The notes under the pieces: model-generated
Seen by the model: only the letters and a program-made list of their open reading frames with translations
What the model was told of the DNA's origin: nothing
Databases searched by the model: none
DNA from: Dactylorhiza incarnata
Taxonomy: Eukaryota > Streptophyta > Magnoliopsida > Asparagales > Orchidaceae
Assembly: GCA_033032865.1 (NCBI GenBank)
Contig: JAWHQI010000277.1
Coordinates: forward strand, 3,535,501-3,599,500
Length of the DNA: 64,000 nucleotides
Direction of reading: 5' to 3'
Translations under genes and position numbers: made by a program
In this document: piece after piece, positions 20,011-30,735 of the stretch
How the letters are laid out: each line of letters opens with the position of its first letter
Position numbering within the stretch: the first letter of the stretch is position 1

Positions 20011-20609
20011 AAGATACACACATCATTATGTAGCATGAAATTCGATAACGTAAGCTAGATTGGACCAAAAAGGGGGTGAGTGTTATCTCTCTCTAACTTT
20101 TAGGTTACCCCTAATGCGGGCTATGTCCGATTGATCTGCTCCAACTTCTAGATTAATTATGAAGAGTTAGTTTATTCTTCTGCGGCTGTCGAAGACTCAT
20201 TCTCTTTCCAGACCTTTTAGATAATGACTTCGCCCTCCCTTCTAGCAATCGACATGCAGGAAAGGAGGATAAGCTCTTGGGGGTTCGTCGGCCAGCATAC
20301 ATTGAGGGGAGATGATCTCGACCGCGATTGCAGAGTCATGGATTTAGGAGATCTCACGGAACCCAAATGCGTCATCTCGTCGCTCGACTAAAGGTCCCGA
20401 GCGGGGAGGTGGACATTCATCATCTAGAATTCTTGTGGAGATTAGACGCTTATGAACTTGTCATTTAACTTTGCATTAGGCTAGAATACTTTCTTTGGAA
20501 AAATTTGTAAGATTGTATTGAAATGAAAATACAAAAGTATATGGTTTCCCCGACCCGCCCTGCGCTCGACACTCATCCCGAGTCGTCTACACAAGGGTAG
20601 AACCACTTC

Positions 20610-22460
20610 AGGTCATCCCCACTTCAGGTGTTTTCGAGTGCTTTGCCATCTTGGTTATGTAGGCAATATCCTCCCGTCCCGAGGGCTTTTAAGACCATGA
20701 ATTGTCCTTCCCAGTTCGGGTTGAGCTTCCACACAACCGCTGATCTGGCGGCGGCGTCGACCTTTTTCAAGACCAGGTCGTCATTTTCGAACTGTTTTAT
20801 CCGGATGTGCTTATCAAAATATTTGTCCCTCCTCCTTTTTACCTCCTCTTGCCTCGTCATGGCGAGATCCTAGAGTTCTTCTATTGAATCCAGTAAGACC
20901 TCCAGAGCCTTCTCGTTCTCGAGCCGCCATTCCTTGCCTCCATCTTCGACTACCACCACTCTAGGACTGTCCACCTTGAATTCCACCAGAATGAGCTTCT
21001 GATCCATGGGGCAGCTTGAACGGTGTTTCCCCCGTGGATGAATTCGGGGTGGTTCTTAGCGCCCACAAGACAGAAGGGGGTCGTTCCATCTAGTTGCCAC
21101 AAAGATTGTCGACCTTCTTCAAGAGGTTGAGGATGTGCTTATTGTCGGCCTCCACCTGACTGTTGCTTCGGGGATGATGCACCGAGGCGAAACGTAGATC
21201 AGTCCCCATCTGCCTGCAAAACTCCTTAAGTTCGTTGCTGGCGAACCGAGGTCCGTTGTCAGTGACAATGGCCTGGGGTATACCAAACCTGCGCACGATG
21301 TCTCCCCACAGGAAGTTTCTCACTACCTGAGACGTGGTCTTCGACAAGGCCTTAGCCTCTATCCACTTCGTGAAGTAGTCAATCATCACCAAGATGAATC
21401 GTCGCTGGCCACTAGCTGGAGGAAAAGGTTCCACCAGGTCCATTCCCAGATGGCGAACGACCATAGGGATGTGATGGTCTGTAGCCGCTGGGATGGCTGC
21501 AGCTGCAACAGAGCGTAATGCTGACACTTCTGACATCGTCGAGCGAAACTCTCAGCGTCCTTGCGAATAGTCGGCCAAAAGTATCCCTGCCTCAAGATCC
21601 GCTTCTCCAGTGTACGACTCCCCGAGTGAGTGCCACACTCGCCGGAGTTTATATCCTCCAAAACTCGAGGAACCTCGGCCTCCGAGAGGCATCGAGCCAA
21701 GGGACCATAAATGGTCCTCCGATACAAGCCTCCCTCAGAAGCAAGTAATAGAAAGATTTGTCTTGAAAGCGCCGCTTGTCTTCTACTGCCGCCGGGTGCT
21801 CCCCGGTGTTCAGGTCAGTGATGAAAGGATCCATCCAGGAGGGATGTTGCTCGATCTCCATTAACTCCTCTTCTTCAATGGATGGTCTAAATAGCTCAAT
21901 CAGGGTGCCTCCCGCACTCAGACCATACTTGGCTAGCCGCTCCGCCGCGCTATTCTCCTTACTCAGAACATGTTGCACGAAGAAGGATCTAACAGTGCCA
22001 ATCAACCCTTTGACCTTTAGGAGGTACTGATGCAGGATGGGCTCCCTAACCTCGAACTCCCCGCGGATATGAGATGCTACCACCATCGAATCTGTGTGAG
22101 CACAGATATCTTGAACTCCCAGCTCCTTGGACAAGCGGAGGCTCGCAACGACTGCCTCGTACTCAGCTTGGATGTTGGTGATCGGAAAGAGAATCTCCAC
22201 TACTTGATTCTCGTCCCCTTCGGGCTCACCAGGATGATTCTTAATCCGAGGGAATTCCTCCCCGAAGCTCCGTCCACGAACATCTGCCTGGTGACGAACT
22301 CTTTCGCCTTCTCCTCTGCTCCGCCTTCCTGACAGCATGTAGGTAGAACTCTCGAGCCACCTACGGATCGCTCCTGATCTGAATCTGCACCTCTCTCTGA
22401 TTATATTTCAGACATTGATGGTAAAAGGATGACACAAAGTGGAAGATGTTGATAAGCGGC
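20610..22460 (-). pseudogene. Tat-type pol remnant: RNase H and integrase
   Basis: Minus strand. RNase H is at 22338-21649: NIQAEYEAVVASLRL and HTDSMVV carry catalytic residues, while the last motif reads AAERLAK where an Asp is usual. A frame change near 21700 leads to the integrase zinc region (CGTHSGSRTLEKRI...GYFWPTIRKDA...CQKCQ). A second change near 21500 leads to the core: GMDLVEPF, VTDNGPRF and the Glu in NSQVEADNK, so all three DDE positions remain. The C-terminal part is 20860-20624 (FENDDLVLKKV...WEGQFMVLKALG.GGYCL). Protease and reverse transcriptase are missing upstream. Frameshifts make it non-functional. Confidence 0.9.
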
Positions 22461-22468
22461 CTACCGAA

Positions 22469-22860
22469 TGTTAGAACCAAGAAAATCCTAATTCCAAAGG
22501 TTCGGACCAAGGGGACCAAATGCTACTTGTCTAGTGGTCGAACATGGGAAATTAAGACTAAATAGAGCTGAAGAGCTAAAATGTTCTTGAACTACCTATA
22601 AACTAGACCTCGGGCTGCAGCGTGGAGGTCCCACCTCTTACCCGACAATGTATATGAACTTCCCCTCCCAAACCAAGACTGAGCTCGGCACAAGGAACAC
22701 ACAGAATGGTCTGAAGTGAACCTTTGGTGTGTGTGTGTGGGGGGGGGGGGGGGGGGTTAACGTGTCTTTCTCTTGTGCCCTGGGGTCCTATTTATAGGCA
22801 ATCCAGGGGGTATATGGTCAACGAATTGCCTCCCCCGATGAGGTGAATTCAGCTGGATTG
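22469..22860 (-). repeat. Partial Tat LTR lodged between gag and RNase H
   Basis: This piece starts TGTTAGAACC (22469) and aligns with the 3' part of the element's own LTR family. It includes GACCAAATGCTACTTGTCTAG, the CCTCCCAAACCAAGAC block, a G run (22739-22756) and the CCTATTTATAGGC promoter motif. It ends abruptly near 22860 where gag begins. It occupies the place of protease and reverse transcriptase, so it marks recombination between two elements. Confidence 0.85.
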
Positions 22861-23759
22861 AATGCTGGACAAGGTCAGGCTGGTGAGGTCAATATGTCGA
22901 GCTGGAGCCTGCCGAAGTCTATTCATCGGGGCTTGGAACCTCCTCTCGGGTTCCCTATGCTCCAGAACATCTCCCGTCATCCTGAACTCTCCGCCTTGCC
23001 TGCGGGCCTCTTCCTGCCTCCTGCCTCCTCCTGAGATCCTCGGCTCATCTGACTTCAGCAACCTCGCAAGCGGGGCTAATAAATTCTTGTTGTTCCTTTC
23101 CGCCTGGCTGAACCGCCCTGCGCGATCGATCAAGTCTTCAATAGAGATGTGGGGATCACGATCCACCTTCATTTTGAAAGACCCCTCCTGCAAGCCGAAC
23201 GTAAGCGCCAGTTGGAGGGTGTAGCTATCCACCTCTTGAATCTGTAGAACCTCCTTCTGAAAATGATCGAAGTAGTGCCCCAACCACTCGTTGGATTCCT
23301 GCTTGAGGATAAAGAGGGCGGTTTGCCCCTTCTTTCTCTTTTTCGGTGTCACGAAGTGCAACTTCTGCCCTCTGCGCAGGTCTTCGAAGCAGTAGTTGGA
23401 GCCCTCCGGCAACCGGTGAAACCAATCCCTTGCCTTCCCTTTGAAGGTGATCGCGAAGAACTTGCATTTGAAAGCGTCAGTCATGGATCGAATTGAAACT
23501 ACGTCGTTAAACATTGCAGGTGATGAATGTGGTCATCCTTCCCCGTATAATAGCTAAGCACGAGCTCGCGAAACTCCTCCGGGACGGGCACGCTCAACAC
23601 CTTCTCGCAAAATGGGCTCGCCGGCCCAGTTTGCCGAGCTTGTCTATTGCGAGCTGAATCGTCCTCGCGGAAATGAAGAGCGCGCGGGGTGATGCACTGG
23701 ATTCAGTCGAACAGAGGTTGCTCCTCCTCTAATGAGACGACGACTTCCTTGCCATGCCG
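22861..23759 (-). pseudogene. Tat-type gag, main part
   Basis: Minus strand. DAFKCKFFAITFKGKARDWFHRLP is the classical gypsy gag core, followed by FEDL, a basic KKRKKGQTALF insert, and QESNEWLGHYFDHFQKEV. The C-terminal part is charged (RRQEEARRQ). The ORF 23514-22849 is open; upstream of it the frame is decayed toward 23759, where the nested element splits gag from its N-terminus at 26575. No zinc knuckle is visible before the LTR piece cuts the gene off. Confidence 0.85.
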
Positions 23760-24080
23760 TGTTACGCCCGGCGTCGTCACCAGGCTAACCGATTACTGTG
23801 CACATCGACCAAAGGAGAAGGCGGAGGAAAACCGGGCTGAACCATCCGGTTCAGCCCGCCAGTATTAATATAAGGAGCACCGGGGCTGAACCGCATCGGT
23901 TCAGCCCCTATGGGGGCCGGCCGGCCCTAGGGGTTGGGTGGGCATAAATACCCAACCCCTCCTCCTTGGTTCACCATCAAAGATCATTAGCAAGGTATTC
24001 TTCCTCTCTTCTCCCTCAAACCCTAACCCTATTCTCTAGATTTCTCTAGTTCTTCCCCCTTCTCTAGTTAGATCATAACA
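23760..24080 (+). repeat. 5' LTR of the gag-protease gypsy element
   Basis: 321 bp. It contains GGGCTGAACC/GGTTCAGCCC inverted blocks, a likely TATA region GGCATAAATACCC (about 23940-23952) and a CT-rich U5. Confidence 0.95.
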
Positions 24081-24109
24081 TTTGGTATCAGAGGATCTTC
24101 CTCCCAACC

Positions 24110-26253
24110 ATGGTGACACGCACCGAAGCCGAGAATGCACGCTTGGCCACCATCGAAGAGAACTACGTAGGGTTGTCGGACAAGGTGGCGGCGCTCGAAG
24201 AACAAGTGAAATCCTCCCAAAAAAAATCTAGAGGATCGCTTGGACGCGCGCATGGAGGAAATCAAGACCCTACTTGTGCAAAATCTGAAAGGAAAAACCC
24301 ACGCAGCGGAGGGATCCGAAGCCGAAGCATCCTACCATCCTCCGGCGCAGAACGACACGGGAATCGGAAGCGGAACGCAGCAGGGGGCCGGATCTAGGTC
24401 TACAGGAGGCGGCCTCCCTGTATCGCGATCGGCGAAAGCCGATTGTACGCAAATCGGCGCTTACGCCTTCCGCACGAGCGGATCGGCGCAGGAGGGGTGC
24501 GGGGCCCCTGGAGCGACCACCGGCGGTTCGATGGAGGCCGGCTACCGCCGGCCAAGTGGCTGGAGGCCGCCGGAAGGGCCAGCGGCACCGACGGGTCGTT
24601 CGGCGCCCAGTCCGCCTGGAATGGATCCGGATTGCAGCCGGGTCCCTCGTGGCGGGGTCCAGGGCAGGGAGCAGCCCCTTTTCGACCTACTGGAGCGAAT
24701 GCGGTCCCAATCAGGGGTGTGGCGGGCATCCTACCGCTACCACCGCCATATGGAGGACCGACGGACTATGGAAATGGCAACCCATGGGGTGGAGGGCAAC
24801 AAGGAGGCTACGGTCTGGACCGGGGACGACCCGGGCCCGCAGTGGCTCCAGCGCAACCTTACCAACCAGCACATGCAGAACCACGACCGTACATGCAGCC
24901 CAAACTGACACGTATGAACTTCCCTAAGTTCAAAGGCGGCGACGCCTTAGAGTGGATCCAGAAGGCTGAACTTTTCTTCAAGTACCAAGAGATTCCGGAA
25001 GGGCAGTGGGTCCAGTTGGCGTCTTTTCACCTGGAAGATGACGCTTTCCAGTGGACAAAGTGGTTTCTGAGGGGACGCAATTACGCAGCCTGGGAGGAAT
25101 TTGTGGAGTCCTTCTCGGCTCGCTTCGGGCCTCTGGAGTACGAAGACGTAGAGGCTATGTTACAGAAGCTGCGACAAAAAGGATCAGTCACAGAGTACCG
25201 GACAGAGTTCGAACGGCTGGCCAACCGGGTCAATTGGGAGGAGAGTACGATGCTGAGCTGTTTCATATCCGGATTGACGGACCATTTGAGAGACGAGGTC
25301 CACGCCTACATGCCACGCAGTTTGAGTCATGTCATCAGCCTGGCCAGGATACAGGAGGAGAGGTACAATCGGCAGAGGACTCGGACGACAGGTCGGACAC
25401 CTACGGTTGCAGATGTACCCAAGCAAGAACTACCTACCGGGGGCCGCCCTACTGTGACGAGGTTGACGTGGCCGGAGCTTCAGGCCAGAAAGGACAAGGG
25501 GTTATGCTTCAACTGCGATGAGAAGTACACCCGCGGGCACGCTTGCCAGAAGGTCCAGGTATTCATGCTACAGGAGGAAGCGGAAGATGTTACTCGCACT
25601 GCAGAGGAAGGAGAGTTGGTTTTTGACGACTTTGGCGTATCCATCCAGGCTCTGGAGGGGGGTACCCCATCTCCGACCTTACACTTGGCTGGGAGGGTCG
25701 GCAGGGAGATGGTGACGATCTTGATGGACAGCGGGAGCACTCACAACTTCATCCAACCCGGTGTGGCCCAGAAGAAGGGGGGTGTCATAGATCGCAGCGC
25801 AGCGTTCCACGTCAGGGTAGCGGATGGACGTACACTGCATTGCGAGGGAGTGATGAAAGGGGTGGAGCTCCAGATTCAGGGGTACACCGGGCATATTGAT
25901 GTTTACTTATTGCCAATCCAGGGTTCTGACATGGTGTTGGGCGCACCGTGGCTGCAACAACTTCGGCGGGTGACCTTCGATTGGGCCCAGATGACTATGG
26001 AGTTCAGCCAGCACAGGAAGGGGTACTGCTTGGAAGGCCTCAAGTGGTCTAAGGTAAAGGAGATCTCACCCCACAGCGTGGAACGACTAGGGGCACCAGA
26101 TAGTACGATGCCCATCGTTACGGCGAGTAGAGCGGAGCCTACAGCTCCAACAGTGGTCTCGTCTCCGATGCAAGCCAGAGCCGACTTGTTCCAAGAGCCG
26201 CACGCTCTCCACCTCCAGCTTGAGGACAAGCTGGTCCTTGATGGGGGAGGGAA
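24110..26253 (+). pseudogene. Gypsy gag-protease ORF with frame breaks near its start
   Basis: The natural start is the ATG at 24110 (MVTRTEAENARLATIEENY), a coiled coil. The frame shifts at an A run near 24222-24229 and again before about 24450. After that one frame stays open to the LTR. The gag core FFKYQEIPEG...FHLEDDAFQW..WF..R lies at about 24970-25075 and the segment RTEFERLANRV at about 25200-25235. The zinc knuckle CFNCDEKYTRGHAC is at about 25506-25547. The retropepsin motif MDSGSTHNFI is at about 25723-25752. An intact gypsy would continue with RT, RNase H and integrase; here protease runs directly into the last residues of pol. Confidence 0.9.
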
Positions 26254-26574
26254 TGTTACGCCCGACGTCGTCACCAGGCTAACCGATTATTGTGCACATC
26301 GACCAAAGGAGAAGGCGGAGGAAAACCGGGCTGAACCATCCGGTTCAGCCCGCCAGTATTAATATAAGGAGCACCGGGGCTGAACCGCATCGGTTCAGCC
26401 CCTATGGGGGCCGGCCGGCCCTAGGGGTTGGGTGGGCATAAATACCCAACCCCTCCTCCTTGGTTCACCATCAAAGATCATTAGCAAGGTATTCTTCCTC
26501 TCTTCTCCCTCAAACCCTAACCGTATTCTCTAGATTTCTCTAGTTCTTCCCCTTTCTCTAGTTAGATTATAACA
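26254..26574 (+). repeat. 3' LTR of the gag-protease gypsy element
   Basis: 321 bp, matching 23760-24080 with a handful of substitutions, mostly C/T or G/A. It is followed by the TGCCG duplication. Confidence 0.95.
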
Positions 26575-26831
26575 TGCCGCCTAGAAGGTTCGGTGTCTTC
26601 TGTCGAGGTGCCGAATGGTGGCGAGACTGCCGAGACCTTGGCACTCGGAGTCAGGAGAGCTCGCAACGTCTCCATCATCCCTTGCCAGAACTCCGCGAGC
26701 TTGTCCTTCGTGACGAACTCGCTTTGAGCTCACTGGTTGCCAATCTCCGACTCCCTCTCGTCTTCATTTTCCATTAGATCTCGCACTAGAGGTTCTTCCT
26801 TCGATCAAGATCCACACCTACCGCACCAAAG
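26575..26831 (-). pseudogene. Tat-type gag N-terminus and leader
   Basis: Minus strand. The gag start is MENEDERESEIGNQ at about 26775, followed by a stop and then SEFVTKDKLAEFWQGMMETLRALL. The same start appears in the related copy at 30468-30718 (MANGDERES...SEFVTRSDLAEF). The leader joins the 5' LTR through CTTTGGTGCGGT, the presumed primer binding region. Confidence 0.8.
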
Positions 26832-27632
26832 TGTTGGAACTGAGAAATTCGACTCCAAACATTCAGATCTAAGGGGTGACCAAATGTTACTTGTCTAGCG
26901 GTCGACCCGGGCAAATTACAACTAGAAGAAGTTGGAGAGATAGATTTGATCCTGAGCTGCCTATAAACCAGACTCGAAAGCTGTAGCGAGGAGGTCCCGC
27001 CACGTACCCAAAAGTTTATAGGAACTTCCCCTCCCAAACCAAGGCTTAGCACATCACAAGGAAGATACAAACTTGTCTGAAGGGAACCTTGGGGGGGGGG
27101 GGGGGGTCAACGTGTCTCTCTCTTGTGCTATGTGGTCCTATTTATAGGCAATCCAAGTGTGTGTGGGGGGAGGGGAGAGGGTACATGGTCTGCGAGTAGC
27201 CGCCCCCGCCTTCTTGAGTTACTGGATACCTGGCACCTGGGCGACTTGCTCTCTGAGAACCTCTGGAGGAGGCAAGCTGATCAGAGTCACCTTAGGAGAG
27301 GTCTCCTATGTCGGGTCTTCAGTTGGTGAGCTCGTTGGTTGGATGAGATCCTACGCAACGAGGTCGGTGGCAAGCCCAATAGGGGCTCGCGAGCAGATTC
27401 TGCAAGTGCCTGAGCTAAGAGGGGGGCCGAGCTTCGATCCTTGCGAGCTCATTGGCGAACTGACATCCACCTTGCCGAGCGTGCAAGCAAGCTGATCAGC
27501 AAGAAAGAGGCGAGCTCTGGATGAGCTCCCACTGTCGCTGGGGATGAATGATTCTGGGTCTGTGGTCCACCTTCTAAGGTCCTAGGGCCTATGTTCAGGC
27601 TTGGGCCCGCCTCATCGAATACGGGTTGTACA
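26832..27632 (-). repeat. 5' LTR of the Tat-type element
   Basis: About 801 bp, reading TGTACAACCC...TTCCAACA on the minus strand. The core promoter TATAAATAGGACC (about 27144-27130, minus) is followed by a 16-base homopolymer (27091-27106). Related copies are 14946-15540, 22469-22860 and 29685-30411. Confidence 0.88.
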
Positions 27633-28110
27633 CCTCTGTTTTTAGTTGTTTATCCTAGAAAGATGGGCAAGACATGTAAATGTTTTTATCGTTAAAAAGT
27701 ATGTTCACTAGCAGCAGAACATTGCCGATGCATGCTTTGAACTTTGTAAATACATATATTTAACACACTCCTCCTGGGTCATTAAATGCTGAGCCAGCAC
27801 TCATGTTATAGAATTGGGACAGATTGATATGCAACCTAGACACCTCTTCTTCTTTTGATCTGCTTCTTAGGAGTTTCTGGGTTCATGCATTAGCTAAGCC
27901 CCCTTGGATCGGTATTATCCAGATACACCATTTAGTTATGGTCCATCTCAATATTGCCATCTTCTAATTATTCTATTATTATAGGAGTCAGATTACTGAT
28001 TTTCTTCAGTTCATTCATGTATTTATTCTATGGTGTAGGATTATGTGCGTTTTTTATTTAGGTTTGCATATTGTTTATTTGATGTTTTCCCCCTTTTTTG
28101 TTGAATTCAG
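27633..28110 (+). other. Intron of the ECM29 homologue ending at an AG acceptor
   Basis: This AT-rich stretch shows no transposon similarity. It ends in a long pyrimidine tract (CCCCCTTTTTTG) and TTCAG at 28106-28110, immediately before the first recognisable exon. I see no earlier exon of this gene in the window, so the intron may cover the entire left 28 kb. Confidence 0.7.
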
Positions 28111-28899
28111 GGAAATGGCTCTTGAAGGCCTTCATCTGACCAAGGACCACGAACAGTTGAGTAATGCAAATGACAAGGTCATTTATCCCAAGCTAAAAGA
28201 TATGTTGGATTATATCTGTTTGCAGCAGCCAAAATTGTTAGATTCTTCTGGACATCGGGAAAAGGAACTTCTTTTTCCATCAAAGACTTATTTTGCTATG
28301 GTGAGGTTTTTGCTGAGGTGCTTTAAAGCAGATTGCAGCGCATGCGAGTCTGGAATTGATGAGTTCAGATCCACAGTGGTGAATTTATGCCAAGTGTTAG
28401 AGCATGCAATGTCTTTTGATGGATCTGTTGAGCTTCATGCTGCTTCCATGAAGGCTTTAGTTGAGATCGGTTCACATCAGCCTGAGGTTATTTCCGTACT
28501 TCGGCTTTGTTCACGAGGAAGTGTGTTTTCACTTCATTATCATTTTTGTTTGCTTTCTTTGTGCATTGCAGTTGGTGTCATCACGATACAAAGGACGTTT
28601 GCCTTGGCTGCAGCTTTTATTGGGTCATGTGGACTTTGATACTCGCGAATCTGCATCAAAGCTGTTGGGAATAGCTTGCTCTGTGTTTTCTACGGAAGAA
28701 GCTTCTGCTCTAATCACTGACCTATTTGCCACACTTGCTCAAACCAAATCATTGAGGTCTTTCCTAAATTTATATTCGCATTTAATTATGTGAGAATGAG
28801 AGTATATATTTTTTCTTATGCTACAGGTTTGAAAATCATCACGGACTCTTATGTGCCATAGGGTACATTTTGGCAGAGTGCATGATGGAAATTTCCAAA
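28111..28899 (+). CDS. ECM29: ECM29 proteasome adaptor homologue, exon block 1 (three exons)
   Basis: Exon 28111-28486 starts in phase 2 (EMALEGLHLTKDHEQL) and ends with QPE. Exon 28572-28756 reads LVSSRYKGRLPWLQLLLGH...KSLR. Exon 28827-28899 reads FENHHGLLCAIGY...ISK. Introns of 85 and 70 bp have GT-AG ends, and all junction phases agree. The sequence is leucine-rich helical repeat (HEAT) protein and matches the plant ECM29 family. ECM29 is a protein of roughly 1,800 residues that binds 26S proteasomes and influences their assembly or localisation. Earlier exons are not in the window. No frameshift or stop is seen, so the gene looks functional here despite the huge introns. Confidence 0.9.
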
Positions 28900-29684
28900 G
28901 TAATTTTCGATTCACCTTAATTTTTTTGTTTGTTTAATCAGCAAATTATTCCTGCCAGAATGCTTACTTCAGTTAATCCTTGCCCAAGAAATTAAAATGA
29001 AATTAATGATTTTTGAATTCTCGAATATCCTAATGATCCAATGTTTTCTCTTAACATATTTTCTTTTCTTTCACAAATATTTCATCAATCATCATCTCAA
29101 TTATTCATCATGGAGCTAACGGATTACAATTACAGCCATTCATCGTGGAGCACAAATCAATAAAACTTGTGATTGGTAGTTACTACTATCTTGTGTATAA
29201 ATAAGAGTACTTTCTCTAGAATGAAATAAAAATTTTTACACATTTCTTTATTGTTACAGTGCATTCTTACTAGATGTTAGATTGTCGTTTTCGTTGATGT
29301 TGAAGTTTAATTCTAAAGGATAATCCAATACGATCCACAACAATCGTGGGAATTTTCAACCAAACAGTTAGGAAATCACAAAATGAGGCAAGCCGAATCC
29401 AATTGATAATAAAAGGTGGTAAAATATTTTATTATTGAAATTCCTGTAGCTAACTCAAGTGTGTATAAGAAATCCCCCTCCAAAAATCAAATCTACAACC
29501 GGTTGTGAGAGGGAATGGGTTTTTCATGACTCGCCAAATATGTTTCCCATTACTTTCAACCTCTTTTTATAATGTTTACAAGTTGTAATGGGTAGCCTCG
29601 GGCGTTTCTCGAGCAGCCTGACAATAAATGCGACATGCATGCCCGATGAACTCTGCGCTTATAATACACGATTAACAATGATAT
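28900..29684. other. Intron start without recognisable gene
   Basis: AT-rich. Around 29195-29260 TGTATAAATAAGAG, GAATGAAATAAAA and a terminal TTGTTACA resemble the promoter-to-end part of a short copia LTR, possibly a solo LTR, but I cannot find its start. Nothing else is identifiable up to the Tat LTR. Confidence 0.4.
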
Positions 29685-30411
29685 TGTACAACCCATATTT
29701 GACGAGGGGGCCCTGGACTAATTATAGGCCCCCAGACCTCAGAAGGTTAACCATTAAACGGAAGGAAGGACATCATCAGAGACACGTGAAGCTCATCCGG
29801 AGCCCAACAATTCGGCCCATCAGCTCGCCGGCGAGCTCCTCCCGAGCTCGACATATAGCTCGCTCAGTGATTTTGAGCACACACGCGAGCTCTTCCAACC
29901 AGGCGACCTCCGGTCCAGCGAGCTCGGTCACAACGAGCCCGCCTCTGGCGAACTAGCTTAACTCGCCAGCTCTATATGCTCTCAAGAGTAAGGTCGTCCG
30001 GGAAACAAGTACCTCGTTCCCAGCATGTGGGGGGGGGGGGGGGGGGGGGGGGGGGGTAGCTATTTGAAGACTTCGACCCTACCCCCTCTGGATTACCTGT
30101 AAATAGGACCCCAGGGCACAATTAAAAGAGGCGTTGACCCGCCCCCCCAGTTCCCTAAAACTTTAGTTCTCGCCTTTCTTGTGCTTAACTCAGCTTTGAC
30201 TTTTGGGAGGGAAGGGGGTTCCTATAAACATTCGGGTGTGTGGCGTGACCTATTTCCAGCTCGCGAGTGTTGTTTGTAGGCCATCGAGAGTTGTTCCTTG
30301 GTTCTTCAGTTTCCTCTAGTTGTGTTTTGCTCGGGTCGATCGCTGGACCAGTAACCTTTGGTTACTCCCTTTGGCATTAACTTTTGTGAATCGGATTTCT
30401 CGGTTCCAACA
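29685..30411 (+). repeat. Tat-type LTR, plus orientation
   Basis: This 727-bp sequence begins TGTACAACCCATATTTGACG and ends GGTTCCAACA. Both ends match the LTR at 26832-27632 read on the other strand. It has a promoter-like TGTAAATAGGACC (about 30100-30112) and a 28-base G run at 30029-30056. It is followed by CTTTGATGCGGT and a gag start, so it is a 5' LTR. Confidence 0.85.
30029..30056. repeat. Poly-G tract, 28 bases, in a Tat LTR
   Basis: The longest homopolymer in the window. Related LTR copies have 16-18 base runs (15001-15017, 15080-15095, 22739-22756, 27091-27106). Confidence 0.9.
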
Positions 30412-30726
30412 CTTTGATGCGGTGAATGTGGACCGTGATCGAAGGAGGAAGTCTATAGTGCGAGATCTCATGGCAAATGGTGATGAGCGGGAGTCTAAGA
30501 TGATCAACTCGCAAGCTCCGAGCGAGTTTGTGACGCGATCTGACCTCGCAGAATTCAAATAGGATATGGACGAGATGTTGCGAGCTCTGCTCGCGCCTCG
30601 TGCCGAGGTCGCAACAACCTCGCCACCAGTCATCACCTTGTCGGTGGATCCCGAGCCGTCTAGGAGACCTGGGAAGGTGGTCGCAAACCATCTGGAGGAG
30701 CGACCTCAATATGGGTGAGCCTAGTA
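30412..30726 (+). pseudogene. Tat-type gag N-terminus, truncated by another insertion
   Basis: The gag starts at about 30468 (MANGDERESKMINSQAPSEFVTRSDLAEFK). TAG at 30560-30562 replaces an expected Gln, then DEMLRALLAPRAEVATTSPP continues. The frame is lost at about 30726 where a copia-family LTR begins. No further part of this element is recognised downstream. Confidence 0.78.
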
Positions 30727-30735
30727 TGTAACAGA

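Larger units (their letters stand above)
23760..26574 (+). mobile_element. Non-autonomous Ty3/gypsy element encoding only gag and protease
   Basis: The LTRs are 23760-24080 and 26254-26574, each 321 bp, with TGTTACGCCC starts and ATAACA ends and about five visible differences. The 5-bp target duplication TGCCG is exact (23755-23759 and 26575-26579). The primer site TGGTATCAGAGGATC starts at 24084 and the purine tract is 26242-26253. Internal sequence is only 2.2 kb. RT, RNase H, integrase and any chromodomain are gone, though the extreme pol tail (LQLEDKLVLDGGGN) remains before the LTR. It is inserted in the gag of the Tat element, in opposite orientation. The LTR at 19-340 is from the same family. 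Confidence 0.96.
14946..27632 (-). mobile_element. Large Tat-type Ty3/gypsy element, rearranged and containing a nested element
   Basis: The element is read on the minus strand. The 5' LTR is at 26832-27632. Gag is at 26776-26580 and, after the nested element, 23759-22861. A stray LTR piece is at 22860-22469. RNase H and integrase lie at about 22460-20610. Next come tandem repeats (20010-18995), two genes on the opposite strand (15680-18756), and a 3' LTR truncated at its far end (15540-14946). The wide non-pol 3' region, the 3' minisatellite and the antisense genes match the Tat/Grande branch. Protease and reverse transcriptase are missing, replaced by the stray LTR piece. A target duplication cannot be checked because the 3' LTR end is lost. 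Confidence 0.85.
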
